DNA from: Karstenula rhodostoma CBS 690.94 | Lineage: Eukaryota; Ascomycota; Dothideomycetes; Pleosporales; Didymosphaeriaceae | Length of the DNA stretch: 64,000 bases | Direction of reading: 5' to 3' | NCBI GenBank assembly: GCA_010093485.1 | Contig: MU001493.1 | Coordinates: 1,149,599 to 1,213,598, forward strand | Part shown: in pieces, positions 22,223-32,080 of the stretch | Layout of the letters: the number at the start of each line of letters is the position of its first letter | How positions within the stretch are numbered: the first letter of the stretch is position 1 | Notes under the pieces: model-generated | Databases searched by the model: none | Seen by the model: only the letters and a program-made list of their open reading frames with translations | Told to the model about the DNA's origin: nothing | Translations under genes and position numbers: made by a program

Positions 22223-22274
22223 GTAAGTAAAATTTGCCTCTCCGTCGTGAACTGCGCTCATTCTCACGGCATAG
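22223..22274 (+). other. Predicted 5'-UTR intron ending 2 nt before the start codon
   Basis: A GTAAGT donor at 22223 and a GGCATAG acceptor ending at 22274 leave only TA before the ATG at 22277. The paralogous minus-strand gene has the same arrangement (intron 28106-28151, acceptor TGTAG, then CA and ATG), which supports both predictions. Confidence 0.6.
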
Positions 22275-22276
22275 TA

Positions 22277-22323
22277 ATGTTGCACAACCTTCCTAATCAC
22301 AACAACTTGAACTACATAAATTC

Positions 22324-22381
<58 letters not shown>

Positions 22382-24774
22382 GCTCGGCAGCCGCAGCAGC
22401 AGCAACAGCCGCAACAGTCATATGGACAGCAGCCCTACGCACAACAGCAACAGTACACTCAGCAATCTCCAGCGTAAGTGGATGTCCCGTCGCGTCAGTG
22501 ACAGCATACTCACCGTTGGCAGTCCCCAGTACGGCGTTCCGCCTCAACCGTACAGCACTCAATCGTACGCCAAGCAACAACCGCAGGCGTAAGTCCATTC
22601 CGGTTGCGTCAGTGACAGCATGCTCACCATTCGCAGTCCCCAGTACAGCAATCAACCTCAACAACAGCCCCAGGCGTAAGTTAATCTTCAGTCGCATCGA
22701 TATGAATCTACTAACTCCGGGCAGTTTCCAACAGAACTCGCAGCATCAGCAGAACAACAACAACAACCGCAACCGCAACCACAACCAGATCCGCGACGTG
22801 AATCAGCGCATGCAGCTCCTTGAGCGACAGCTCGAGGAAGAACGGGACAGTCGCCAGTTCCTTGAGCGACGACTCGGCCATGTGGAAGACACACAGGACA
22901 GGCAAACTGTTCTCCTCTCGAATCCACATTCACTATATCCGTCGTTGCCAAGCTCTTTTTACCAGCTCCCAAACATCCAGTCGCCAACCCAGAGCTCCCC
23001 TTACCAGCTCCCAAGCATCCAGTCGTCAGCCCAGAGCTTCCCGGATCCAGATGATTGTCGGTGTAAGTGGGAGAGCCGGTTTTTTGCACAAACATATGAG
23101 CTGACCATTCCCGTAGACTGGCCTGATGCTAAATTCATTGGGATTCTGGACAGCCTTGATATCTTCATCACAGAGCTCGAGCGGGGCTTGATTTCATACA
23201 GCACCATGGTGGCCAAGATGAATATACTCGAAACGGATATCCGAGAAGAGATGCTGTACAAGCGTGGCAACGATATTGCAAACAGGACACGAGCAGGCTT
23301 TGCGCGTTACGACAGCGTTGCACGCCGCTGCAATCCCAACCATCTACCAACAGTCATTCCGCCTCCTGCCGGTTTCGTTCCACAACAGCCCCAGCAAGGA
23401 CAACACGACGCTGCGCAATATTTTACGACTCCCAGCCCGCAGCCGATACTGAATCAGTACCCGCCAATCCAGCCTGGGATCTCTCAATTGTCGGCTCAGA
23501 TGCAGGACCTTCATGTGCAGCCTCAAGCCAACCCAGTCGCGCAGGTGCAAGCTACAGTCGCACCCGTACACTATACAGTTCACCAAGAGCAGCAAGGCAA
23601 TCCTGCTGGCAACATGCGGCGGGGTGGTATTTCCCCCGGTTCTGAACATACACCGCCAGGCCAGCAAACTCCAGTGCAGCCAGCAACCACCATGGTGCAA
23701 GTCGCAACTCTCATCGATTACAACAAGAAGCTCTCTTGGTATGGCAACCCAGTACAGCCCAATGGTTCCATCGAGGAACTACGACAACGGAATCAAGTGC
23801 TAACTCCGTACGACCCGGTACAGGGTGAGTACAACGACATGATCCTCAACAACAGCAAATACAACGTCCTGAAACAAGAGACCCTTCTCCCCTGTATGGG
23901 CTGCTATGTGACGAGGAACAAATGCCCGTACGCTGAATGGCACGGAGTATGTATTGCCAACCACAATATCACACAACAGCAAGTAGATGAGCTAGTCAAG
24001 CTAAAGCGGATGCCCATTGAGCAAGCAAAGCATTGGGTTAACACTTTCACTCGCAACCGCCCAGTCGATGGTACGGAGGATCTGTTCGTTAACCCAAACT
24101 GGTTCAAAGCAGAGTTCTACCCGGATAGAGTGGTACCACCAGTACACCCCCAAAAGCCTGCTCCTGCTCGCCATCCTGCTCCTGGTCTTTATCCTCAGAC
24201 TTCTCAGGCTACACAAACCCAGCCTTGGGCTACCCAGCCTACACAATCTCAGCCTACACAGCCTCAGTCTACACAACCCCAACCTAGCCCGGCGTTTCAG
24301 CATACCCCTGCTCCCAATGCTACTTCTCAAGCCTATGCATCCAGTCAACCTCAGACTACCAACATTGCCCAACCTCTTCAGCCTTCGCAAGGTCGCCAGC
24401 CAAATCCGATTTGGCCGGACTTCCGTGCTTATATCGAGAAAGATGATCTCATCATCAAGACAAAGAACGATCAAGCGAGGCAAAAGCAGGGAGGGAGCTT
24501 CAGGCCCGAAATAAAGGAGACCTACAAAGACGCCCAGGGCATACAGCACACAGTGAAATACGAGCGACAATTTTTCCCAGACAAGGGAAATCTTACTGTC
24601 CCGCAGATTCCTGAAGGAAAAGGCGAGGTACCTCCCAGCTCAACCGCCTCTGCTGCACCAGTAGCTCAGCCTTCTCATCAGCCTACCTCAACCGGCGCCT
24701 CTCATGCGCCAACACCGAATCGGTATCAGGCTCATGTAGACGAGCTTGAATTCGATCCGGACTTCGATTGTTAA
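22277..24774 (+). CDS. Q-rich protein with a novel ~85-residue domain and a Cys motif (paralogue of the gene at 26838-28103)
   Basis: Exons 22277-22473, 22523-22588, 22637-22675, 22725-23062 and 23117-24774 give 765 residues. Order: a polyglutamine tract encoded by a CAA microsatellite; two small symmetrical exons; a coiled coil (NQRMQLLERQLEEERDSRQF); a domain at about 214-300 (WPDAKFIGILDSLDIFITEL, EEMLYKR, FARYDSVARRCNPNH, PPPAG); a Gln/Pro linker; a compact region with CMGCYVTRNKC and a fourth Cys at about 492 (C-x2-C-x6-C-x8-C, zinc-ligand-like); a Thr-Gln-Pro repeat tail; and a closing acidic DELEFDPDFDC. The same domain occurs twice in the opposed gene 2 kb downstream, preceded there by an intron at the same place and phase. 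Function unknown. The Q-rich composition is compatible with condensate or prion-like behaviour, which is inference. Confidence 0.82.
22325..22381 (+). repeat. Coding CAA microsatellite (polyglutamine)
   Basis: About 19 uninterrupted CAA triplets, encoding glutamine near the N-terminus of the Q-rich protein. Pure runs of this length are usually length-polymorphic. Confidence 0.95.
22474..22724 (+). repeat. Tandemly duplicated intron-exon units
   Basis: Introns 22474-22522 and 22589-22636 share GCGTCAGTGACAGCAT and nearly identical acceptors. The exons that follow both begin TCCCCAGTAC and end CAGGC before a GTAAGT donor. All three introns here interrupt in phase 2, so each small exon (66 and 39 nt) can be skipped or multiplied without changing the frame. 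Confidence 0.8.
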
Positions 24775-26540
24775 TAGACGATCTGATTTCGGTTCTTTTT
24801 ACTTGGATTTCAGATCAGGTCATTGCATGAGGTCCCAGGCCCGAGCTTTTCGTACTTGTGGTCCCAGACCCGAGCTTTTCACACTTGAGGTCCCAGACCC
24901 GAGCGTCTTGTGGTCTCAGACCCATTCTTCTTGTGATCCCAGACCCAAGCTCTTCGCACTTGAGGTCTCAGACGCGGTACTCTTTGCTAATCAGGTAAGT
25001 ATCCCAGACCCTCAACTTGGACAAAAAGCCTCGAGCTCTGCTAACAAGACTTCGATATTAGGGTCTTCAGACCAGGAGCTGGAGTTCATCGTGGAAAAAC
25101 GTTATATAGCGACTCGTAGCAAATTGAGTTCAGAACAATAACCACTGGCCACTTCTGACGTCGTATCGCGTGCCGCCAAACATGTCAGCATACTATTTCT
25201 CCAGGGAGGCTCGTAACATCTGCCGATTCGCTTCAACTTTTGTTCTCGTTCGCTGCCCTTGCTCACCTTGACATACACGCCAGCGACGCGTCGCAGCCGT
25301 TTTTTTTCTCTCGCGTGTCCACGATCCTCGATCGACGCCGCTCGCCAACCGCACTCTTCATGCAACCGAATTCACCCTATACAGTCGACCGCGCTATCGG
25401 CGGCTTCATGGGAGACACCGTGTCCGACTGGGACACATCCACTCGTCTACGACCATGTCTACGCCCGCGCCTTCGCCCGCACTCCACCTTTGGCGTCCAC
25501 TCCACCCTTGTACAGTGTACAGGCAGCGCATCCTTATCAAGCTAAAGGTACTAGACAGTAACGGGCTGCATTGTCTACCAGATCTCCCGAGAACGCGATC
25601 CTTGGTTTCGACCGTGCCCCTCCCACGATGCATGATCATTTCGACTACAAAAAGGCGACCGCCCGACCTCGTACATAAAGAAATGTCGAAAGCCCCACGG
25701 TGCAGCCTGTCATCACCGTCGCTAACAGGATCGAGATACCGCGCGTGTAATAATTACAGGCTGGCCTGGATGCGGTCGTGCAGCCCAACAACAGGCGGTA
25801 CAACAAGAAGACACGGCGATACCAGCGTGAAGAGCCCAGCGCACGGTGGGGGAGGTAACACCCACATCGGCCAAGCGGCAGGGCATGAGCGTGAGGTCAG
25901 TCCTCCTTAGAGCGAGAGAAGATGTGCACCTGGCCAAAAGGATACGAACGTTGAACGGATGTGGTGATAGGCTCCTTCAAGTTGCTTGTTTACCGCGCTG
26001 CGCTTATGATGCTCAATCTGCACGTTAGGAGTCACACATGAGGCCAGTGTAAGCGACCTTTGATATGTAGGTTGGGTATGTAGTTAGATTTCGGTCATTA
26101 GAGGCCAGAACTTGGTTTCAATACCAGGATATGAGCGGCCATCACAAGGAGCCACCCAGGCTACTGGGAAGATTTGCGTGCCGTGCTTGACGGGATGCAT
26201 TGCTTGTAAATGCTTCTGGAGCGCTTCGTGACTGTAGCAAGACAAATTGCTGCGACATGTATAGCTTCCTAGTGTCGGAGCAGCGTGTATCTGCAAAGAA
26301 GCCGAGATTGATCCCTCAACCGCAATCAATAAGTTAACTCGCATGGCAGTGTATGAATAAGATGGCGGGCTTTGAGTGTGGCTCTGCTGGATGATAGAAA
26401 TGTGGCAGTGGGAAGAGATTATGCAGACGACGAGAAAGGGACATATCACCGCAACATCTGCGGTGATATGAGGGGTCACAAAATGGAGAATGTAAAGATG
26501 CGTTTTTGAAACTTAATTCATTATATACTGAAAACAAAAA
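24775..26540. other. Intergenic region between the two Q-rich paralogues
   Basis: Holds the inverted-repeat array at 24831-24974, a related GGTC-TTCA-GACC element at about 25062-25073, and otherwise short frames without recognisable content (e.g. 25240-25561, 26084-26600). The two flanking genes converge on this segment, so both 3' ends and their repeat arrays lie within it. Confidence 0.5.
24831..24974 (+). repeat. 3' array of six GGTC-YCA-GACC inverted repeats
   Basis: Six units start at 24831, 24860, 24889, 24912, 24935 and 24964 (spacing 29, 29, 23, 23 and 29). Each has the 11-mer GGTCCCAGACC or a near variant: a 4-bp inverted repeat around a 3-nt loop (CCA or TCA). The longer units add CGAGCTTTTCRYACTTGWG. 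The array begins about 55 nt after the stop codon of the Q-rich gene and so probably lies in its 3' UTR. Confidence 0.85.
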
Positions 26541-26762
26541 CGCAGAATGGATCGGGGATCCACTAGATATCAAAAGACGCATAATGGATCGGGGATCCAT
26601 TGGAGATCAAAAGACGCAGAGTGGATCGGGGATCCACTGGATATCAAAAGACGCAGAATGGATCGGGGATCCATTGGATATCAAAAGACGCAGAATGGAT
26701 CGGGGATCCATTGGATATCAAAAGACGCAGAATGGATCGGGGATCCACTCGATTTGAACAGA
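26541..26762 (-). repeat. 3' array of six 37-bp units carrying a TGGATC-CCC-GATCCA hairpin
   Basis: Six head-to-tail 37-bp units. The palindrome copies start at 26548, 26585, 26622, 26659, 26696 and 26733, exactly 37 nt apart. On the plus strand each reads TGGATC, GGG, GATCCA (one arm base varies). In the sense of the neighbouring minus-strand gene the loop is CCC. The array starts about 75 nt beyond that gene's stop codon. The whole array is also an open frame on the plus strand, which I treat as incidental. Confidence 0.95.
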
Positions 26763-26837
26763 ACAAAAGGCAACGCAAGTATTGAGGGTCGGGGACACCT
26801 CAATATCAACAATAACAAAACCAAAAAACCAAAAAAC

Positions 26838-28103
26838 TCAGTACAAATTATCGAAGATGCCGCCTTTAGGCAACACCAACATCCGACGCGAAGGGGGTTG
26901 ATCGCCCGACGTGTCGGAGCTCTCTGCTGGAGCGGGGGTAGCCACAGTAGCTGGTCCTGTGAACTGCTGGGGAGCTGGTCCTGTGAACTGTTGAGGAGCT
27001 GGTCCTGTGAACTGTCGAGGAGCTGGTCCCGTGGGCTGTTGGTAGGATGGTCCTGTGAGCTGTTGCTGGGATGATCCAGACATTAGTCCGCTGGGAGGCG
27101 GTGGGAGCTGTCTCGTCTGGTGTTGCGGGTTATACTGCCGTGCAATACGGTTGTAGCGCTCATATGAGCTGCGCAACCTGTCTGCATAGGCAGGTTGGCG
27201 GTGGTAGAGGATCTCCACCTTGATTTCTTGCTTGAACAGGTCCAACTTTTCCTTCACGTTGAAGGTAGGATCCCCGGCGTACTCGTCGATGTAATCATCC
27301 AGGACCTCTAAGTATTGAAGGACTTTGCTGTCCCGCATGTCTGCATACATTCCGCTGGGAGGCGGTGAGAGCTGTGTGGCCTGGTGTTGCGGGTTGTATT
27401 GACGTGCAATACGGTCGTAGCGCTCATACGAGTTCCGCAACCAGTTTGAATAGTGTGAATCGCGGTGGTAGAGGATCTCCACCTTGATTTCTTGCCTGAA
27501 ATGGCCCAACTTCTCCTTCACATCGTAGGTAGGATTCCTCTCATACTCATCGATGTGATGGTCCAAGGCCTCCAGATATTGAACGACTCTGCTGTTTAGC
27601 ATGTCTGCATACATGTCAGTCACAAGGCCTCGACCCACAGAAGTGTACTCACCCTGGTGTGGCCGTGGTTGCCGCTGCATTCTTAGTTGCTGGATCTCCT
27701 GTTGTTGCCGCTGGATCTGCTGCTCCATGCGCTGCTGTTGCTGTTCTTGGTGCTGTTGTTGCTGGCGCAACTGCATCTGCAGACTGGCGTTTATCTCGGC
27801 GAGACGATCCATGCCTGCGTCCTGAGTATCCTGTTGAGGCCTGGGGGCACCGCGGGTAGAACCTCCACGGTTGGGATGTCCGTCCACGGGATCTCCGGGT
27901 ACGCTGCATGACGAGTGGTCAGTACGGCAATAGTATGGGTTGGAATCGACATACCTGGAAGGCGGGGTCTGTGCTTGCTGATGTTGCACGTATTGTGCGT
28001 TCTGTTCTGCCTGTAGTCGCTGAACAGACCGAAGCGTTTCAGCTGAAATCGGCGCTGTTCGCGAGTCTTGTGAATGACCTTGTGAATTCTGATATGTTTC
28101 CAT
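26838..28103 (-). CDS. Q-rich protein with two tandem copies of the novel domain (paralogue of the gene at 22277-24774)
   Basis: Exons 27955-28103, 27653-27903 and 26838-27604 give 388 residues. The ATG at 28103 follows a predicted 5'-UTR intron (28106-28151). A Q-rich coiled coil (residues about 75-130, QQQQHQEQQQQRMEQQIQRQ) precedes two copies of the domain, about 134-220 and 223-305. Both read LE.LD..IDEY, EIKVEILYHR, SYERY(D/N)RIARQYNPQH and PPPSG. The C-terminus carries a GPAPQQFT octapeptide repeat encoded by a 24-bp minisatellite and ends PKGGIFDNLY. Both internal introns (51 and 48 nt) are multiples of three and open, so retention would still translate. The intron before copy 1 is in phase 1, exactly as in the paralogue. 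No known family was recognised. Confidence 0.82.
   Translation of the reverse strand: METYQNSQGHSQDSRTAPISAETLRSVQRLQAEQNAQYVQHQQAQTPPSRYVDSNPYYCRTDHSSCSVPGDPVDGHPNRGGSTRGAPRPQQDTQDAGMDRLAEINASLQMQLRQQQQHQEQQQQRMEQQIQRQQQEIQQLRMQRQPRPHQGEYTSVGRGLVTDMYADMLNSRVVQYLEALDHHIDEYERNPTYDVKEKLGHFRQEIKVEILYHRDSHYSNWLRNSYERYDRIARQYNPQHQATQLSPPPSGMYADMRDSKVLQYLEVLDDYIDEYAGDPTFNVKEKLDLFKQEIKVEILYHRQPAYADRLRSSYERYNRIARQYNPQHQTRQLPPPPSGLMSGSSQQQLTGPSYQQPTGPAPRQFTGPAPQQFTGPAPQQFTGPATVATPAPAESSDTSGDQPPSRRMLVLPKGGIFDNLY
26950..27060 (-). repeat. Coding 24-bp minisatellite (GPAPQQFT repeat)
   Basis: About four to five copies of a 24-bp unit containing GAGCTGGTCCTGTGAACTG (plus-strand sense), encoding Gly-Pro-Ala-Pro-Gln-Gln-Phe-Thr repeats near the C-terminus of the Q-rich protein. 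Confidence 0.85.
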
Positions 28104-28105
28104 TG

Positions 28106-28151
28106 CTACATGAATTAGCGCTGGCGACTTGTGCGGGCGGGGCACACTTAC
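28106..28151 (-). other. Predicted 5'-UTR intron of the minus-strand Q-rich gene
   Basis: A GTAAGT donor read leftward from 28151 and a CATGTAG acceptor two bases before the ATG; 46 nt. It mirrors the 5'-UTR intron of the paralogue at 22223-22274. Confidence 0.6.
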
Positions 28152-28985
28152 TGATTGAGTTGTACTGAAGAAGGGAAGAGCAGGAACGCGGTCGCGGAAT
28201 CTTGATTGTGGGTGTCGCGCGCCGCCAAGCCGCCAAGCGCGAGGGTGAGAGGTGAAAGGGAAGGAGCGAGGTAAACAGTCTACCTGCCGTCCCTTGTCGA
28301 ACTTGACGTCCCACCACCTATGGCACACTCGTAGTGTCGTAAGTCGAGGCGGGTCGCTTTGTGTTCGTCATACCACTAGGCACCGGGATGTAACTCGAAG
28401 ACCTTTGCAAAGGATGAGTGTGTTTGCGAAGCTATCCTGATGCGAGGCAACATGCGTTTGCTACAGCGCCGCCACGATGTAAGACCTCTGATGGTGACGA
28501 CCTCATGCTGAGAAAGTGCCATTGCATGTCATTGTCGAGATGCGGTGCGTTGATATCTTCGCACATCGTAGCCAAGACTATTCCTCACGACTTCCCATGT
28601 CGTGCGATCCTGTCAACATCAACAGCGAATAGATCCATCTTCTGAGCAACTGATTGAGTACAATTCCAAGGTGCGAGCTACTACCCACCGCGTCTTAACC
28701 TAAATATTTCTTGCTGCCCTCATCTCTAGTCGTCGAGGTATGACTTGAGGCTTATTGCAAAGTCTAGGCATCTACTGGAAGTGACAGTTTCGATGTCCTT
28801 GTACCTTCAAAGCCCGAGCTCTTGCCCACCGCGTGTAGACCCAACTCCCTGGTGCCCGGTACGCCCGGCACAGACAGACAGGCCCACGGGGAGGCGCAGG
28901 CCAACATCCCACGCAGACGCATATGATCGTACACCCATCTCGTGGCGTGTGTGATCCAGAGTACCAATGGTGGCCACCTTACAGC

Positions 28986-29641
28986 GCTCACCAACGCGCC
29001 AGCTATTCGTCGTCCGCCGTTACGTACTTGGAAGCCCCCTCGCGATCCAACGAGACGGCGCAGTCGAGATCCAGCATCAAGTCTTCGAGCAGACCGGTGA
29101 CCTCTTCTACCTTATTAGCGTGCACGCACAGTTCCCTTATGTTGGGAAAGGTATCCTGATCGTCCAAACTATACGCTAGCATCCCGTGGAAACGGTTGAA
29201 CAGTAGCCTGGTCCGCTAATCGTACACCTTTTGTATGCAACCAGCTTCGAGTTGCCGGGGTAGCACAGATCCCACGTTCACATTACGATCCGTGACGAAG
29301 CCGGCGTCGATGCCGAGGTGGTGCAGCTGAACGAATGGCGTGAGATCTATAATTGGTGCTGGCGGGAGCTGCGACGTGCAATTCGAGTTGATGGCCAGGC
29401 GCTCAAGAGTGTCGGCGTGCAGCATCAGGGCGTCGCCAAGCTCGTTGAACGCGGCCTGCGTGCCGTGTGCGTATTGTTCCCGACCGAGGTCGGCCGTCGT
29501 GAAGAGTCGTTGATGGTTGTAGGTGAGGTGGTGAACGGCGCTGCAGGTACGCAGAATGAAAGCAACGGTACCGGGGCTTGCTACCCTCTGTCTTGGAGCA
29601 CTTCCTCGAATTGCCAGCTTCGATAGTCTCGAGGCCCCCAA
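28986..29641 (-). pseudogene. Relic of an F-box/LRR-type protein (C-terminal part)
   Basis: Read leftward, one frame gives LGDALMLHADTLERLAINSN, then DLTPFVQLHHLGIDAGF, then VLPRQLE, reaches an in-frame TAG at about 29216, and continues in the same frame as RLLFNRFHGM and NIRELCVHANKVEEVTGLLE. The alternation of Leu-rich segments resembles the C-terminal half of the F-box proteins that are numerous in dothideomycetes. No F-box or intact start is visible upstream, so it is read as a decayed copy. Alternatively the TAG ends a truncated protein. Confidence 0.55.
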
Positions 29642-29859
29642 TTAGGGTCCACCACCCACCGCGTATGGGTCCAACCCCTTCTTATTGACCACATTTTCGT
29701 GGGCCGAGCTATACCTTCGAGGGCTTTGCAGAGTTTGAGTGTCTATCTAAACGTGTCGCAGTCTACCGTGGCTCGTGAAAGCAGGCGAAGACATTGAAGC
29801 GAGTCAAAGTAGCGGCTCGGGTAGTGTTGCGATCTGATGTGGGAGCTGGAAATGTCCAG

Positions 29860-30410
29860 TAACTAAGGTAAGACTCGAAGTGGATTACATAGTTGATTAT
29901 TTACGTGCACTGTTAGCTTTTGTTGTCTTGCACTTCAAACGCAAGAGACAGATTCATCCATATCTTCAGAAACCAAGGCATGATTCGAAGGTTTCTACAG
30001 TATTGAGCATCTGCGCGAACTGCTAACTCTCGTATTCTTGCGTCTCGTAGATAGGAACCAGATCTATTCACGTATCCATTGACCGAAGTATGACGTGAAC
30101 GTGTCTACAGACATAAGCCGTGTGAACTAGCAACTATGGCGATATTGCGGATAAGATATGTGGGCCATGTCTCTACTTACTTTCCAACAATCGAGGTAGG
30201 ACTCGAAGCCTTTGGTAGAGGTTAAGCATTCAGTTCAGCTGGTAGCTCTGACAGTGTTCAAATATAAATTTGAGAGCAAGATCCGTCCTTACTTCAGTAA
30301 CCAAGGTAGAACTTGACGGCTTTTGTAGAGTTTAAGAATCCAATTAAACTGGCAACTCTGATAGTCTTGCACTTGAAAGATGAGAGCCACATCTGCACAC
30401 ACTACCGTCT
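29860..30410 (+). repeat. Degenerate ~110-bp tandem repeat
   Basis: Five diverged copies of a segment starting like AACCAAGGTATGACTCGAAG begin near 29863, 29968, 30082, 30188 and 30298 (spacing about 105-115). They share later blocks such as ACTGGCAACTCTGATAGTC and AGAGCCAGATC. Divergence is high, so the array is old. Confidence 0.65.
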
Positions 30411-30528
30411 GGCCTATGCATCCTGCTGTGTCAGCGGTCAGCGGTCAATCTCTATTCTGTCTGAACCCTCATAGCATTCATGTATCCACTGTCCAGTCAT
30501 ATATATACTACACTGCGGAGTCTTGCTG

Positions 30529-32080
30529 TCACGCCCGCCCGACATAGTCCAACTCGACCTCACTCTCTTCCTGAATCGTCGGCAGCGCTTTATATCGCCC
30601 ACCCCTCTTCCTCAAGCACCGACTCGTATGCAGCAAGTGGCCCCTCTTCGCCCGCACAAACGCCGCAAAGCACGCCGCACTCACCGCGAGTACGCCCCCG
30701 CTGACCCACACGGGGAAGCGAAACTGCTCCGGCCGCGCCCACACCATGGTCGTCGCAAAGCTACACAGCTCGAACAGGTTCTGCAGCGAGGCTTCGATAG
30801 CGGAAAAGGAACCGCGGGTGGCTTCGGGGGCGTCTTCTTGGACGAGGTACTGCACGCAGAGGTCGAAGCCCCAGAGTCCGAGGCGCGAGAGGGTGACGCC
30901 TGCGACGAGGATGAGGCCTGCGGTTTGGGTTGACGGGCTGGAGAGCGTGAAGAGGGAGATGGCGAGGAGGACGGTGATGAGCTGGTAGTTTATGAACCAG
31001 AGACCGGCACGGACGGCTCCGATGCGGCGCATGAGGAGGGGCGCGGCACAGGTTGCGCTGAGCTCGAGGATGACGGAGATGAGACGCATGCCGGCGGTGT
31101 GCGTGGAGGTGAAGCCCAGTGTGAGGAGGTAGGTCGTTAACTGCGAGCCGAAGCCGAGGACGGTGAAGTAGAGGAGAGCAAGGGAGAAAGACGCGAGGCA
31201 GGCCGGGTTCATAAAGTAAGCCCTCCATTGCCGGAGGGCGTTGGGCAGTCCTCGACGATTTGGCAATGCCGTGCGTCGGCCTTCGAGCATATGGGGGGTA
31301 GTCGAGGACGTGCCTTTCCTGCTGGCCAGGCCTGGGACAGCATGATAGACGTGGGCGATGGCGAAGTATTCCTGTATACTCAGTATACACTTTGCACACC
31401 AATGAGAGACAACTCACAAATATAACGCTCAGAGTGTTTTGCCCCAGCACCACGCAAATCGCAACCTCAGTGGAGTACCCATCCACTAGCGAGATCCCCA
31501 GCGGCGCAACCAGCTTACACACCAAATCGATCCTCCTCATCTTACTATTCAAGTCCTCCCTCGGCACACTCAACCCCTCCGAAATAACAACCACCCAATC
31601 CCTCTCCACCGCCACCGTGTTCCCTACAAAAGCCAACTTCTCCGCTCCCGCCAGCACCACGCAGACGGAGAACCAGGCCACTGTTGTCCATTTCTCCGGC
31701 GCCGATCTCAGCAGTAGCAACAGAATGCCGCAGGAAGCCGCGACAGAGACCCGCTGCCATATGATTGAGTGGCGCACCACACTCAGGCGTTCTCTGCTAT
31801 CGACTTGGTGGCCTACCGCGGAGGAGAGAAGAAAGGCGGTGAGCGAGCGGAACAGAGCGTAGCACGAGGCGTAGAAAAGGGTGCTCGGGAAGATGCTGGC
31901 TAGGAAGATGACGGCGCTGAATTCAAACGTGCGGGCGTTCCAGGTGGAGAGTGCGTGTGATAGATAGAGCTTCCAGAGCACGGATCTGGTACTGAGTGTG
32001 TTGGTCGCCGAGGGAATGCTTTCGTCCGGCGAAGGGTCTGGCGCATGGCCATTGTCTGTGTCTTTAGATGTCGACGACAT
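30529..32080 (-). CDS. Ferroportin-like (SLC40A family) membrane transporter
   Basis: Exons 31418-32080 and 30529-31371, joined across a 46-nt intron (donor GTGAGT, acceptor ATACAG) in phase 0, give 501 residues. The ATG at 32080 starts MSSTSKDTDNGHAPD, a hydrophilic N-terminus. About ten to twelve hydrophobic segments follow. Ferroportin-like signatures include LYLSHALSTWNARTFEF, AVERDWVVVI, LNSKMRRIDLVCKLVAPL and, near the C-terminus, RLGLWGFDLCVQYLVQEDAP. Characterised animal and plant members export ferrous iron or related metals from the cytosol; a role at the plasma or an organelle membrane is inferred for this fungal relative. The Asn and Arg in NxxMRRID and the Asp in the first helix region are visible. 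Length is normal for the family. Confidence 0.9.

Larger units (their letters stand above)
28152..30528. other. Gene-poor region with F-box/LRR relics and degenerate repeats
   Basis: Contains the F-box-type relic (28986-29641) and the ~110-bp repeat (29860-30410). A motif like GGTATGACTCGAAGGCTTTGCAAAG recurs in weakened form near 28390, 28735 and 29710, and CCACCGCGT recurs near 28690, 28830 and 29655. This suggests that several decayed copies of one gene family or repeat once filled the region. No intact gene was found. Confidence 0.5.

Noticed and set aside
26541..27074. Plus-strand frame translating the 37-bp array
   Set aside because: Open only because a 37-bp unit cycles through all three frames; overlaps the real minus-strand gene.
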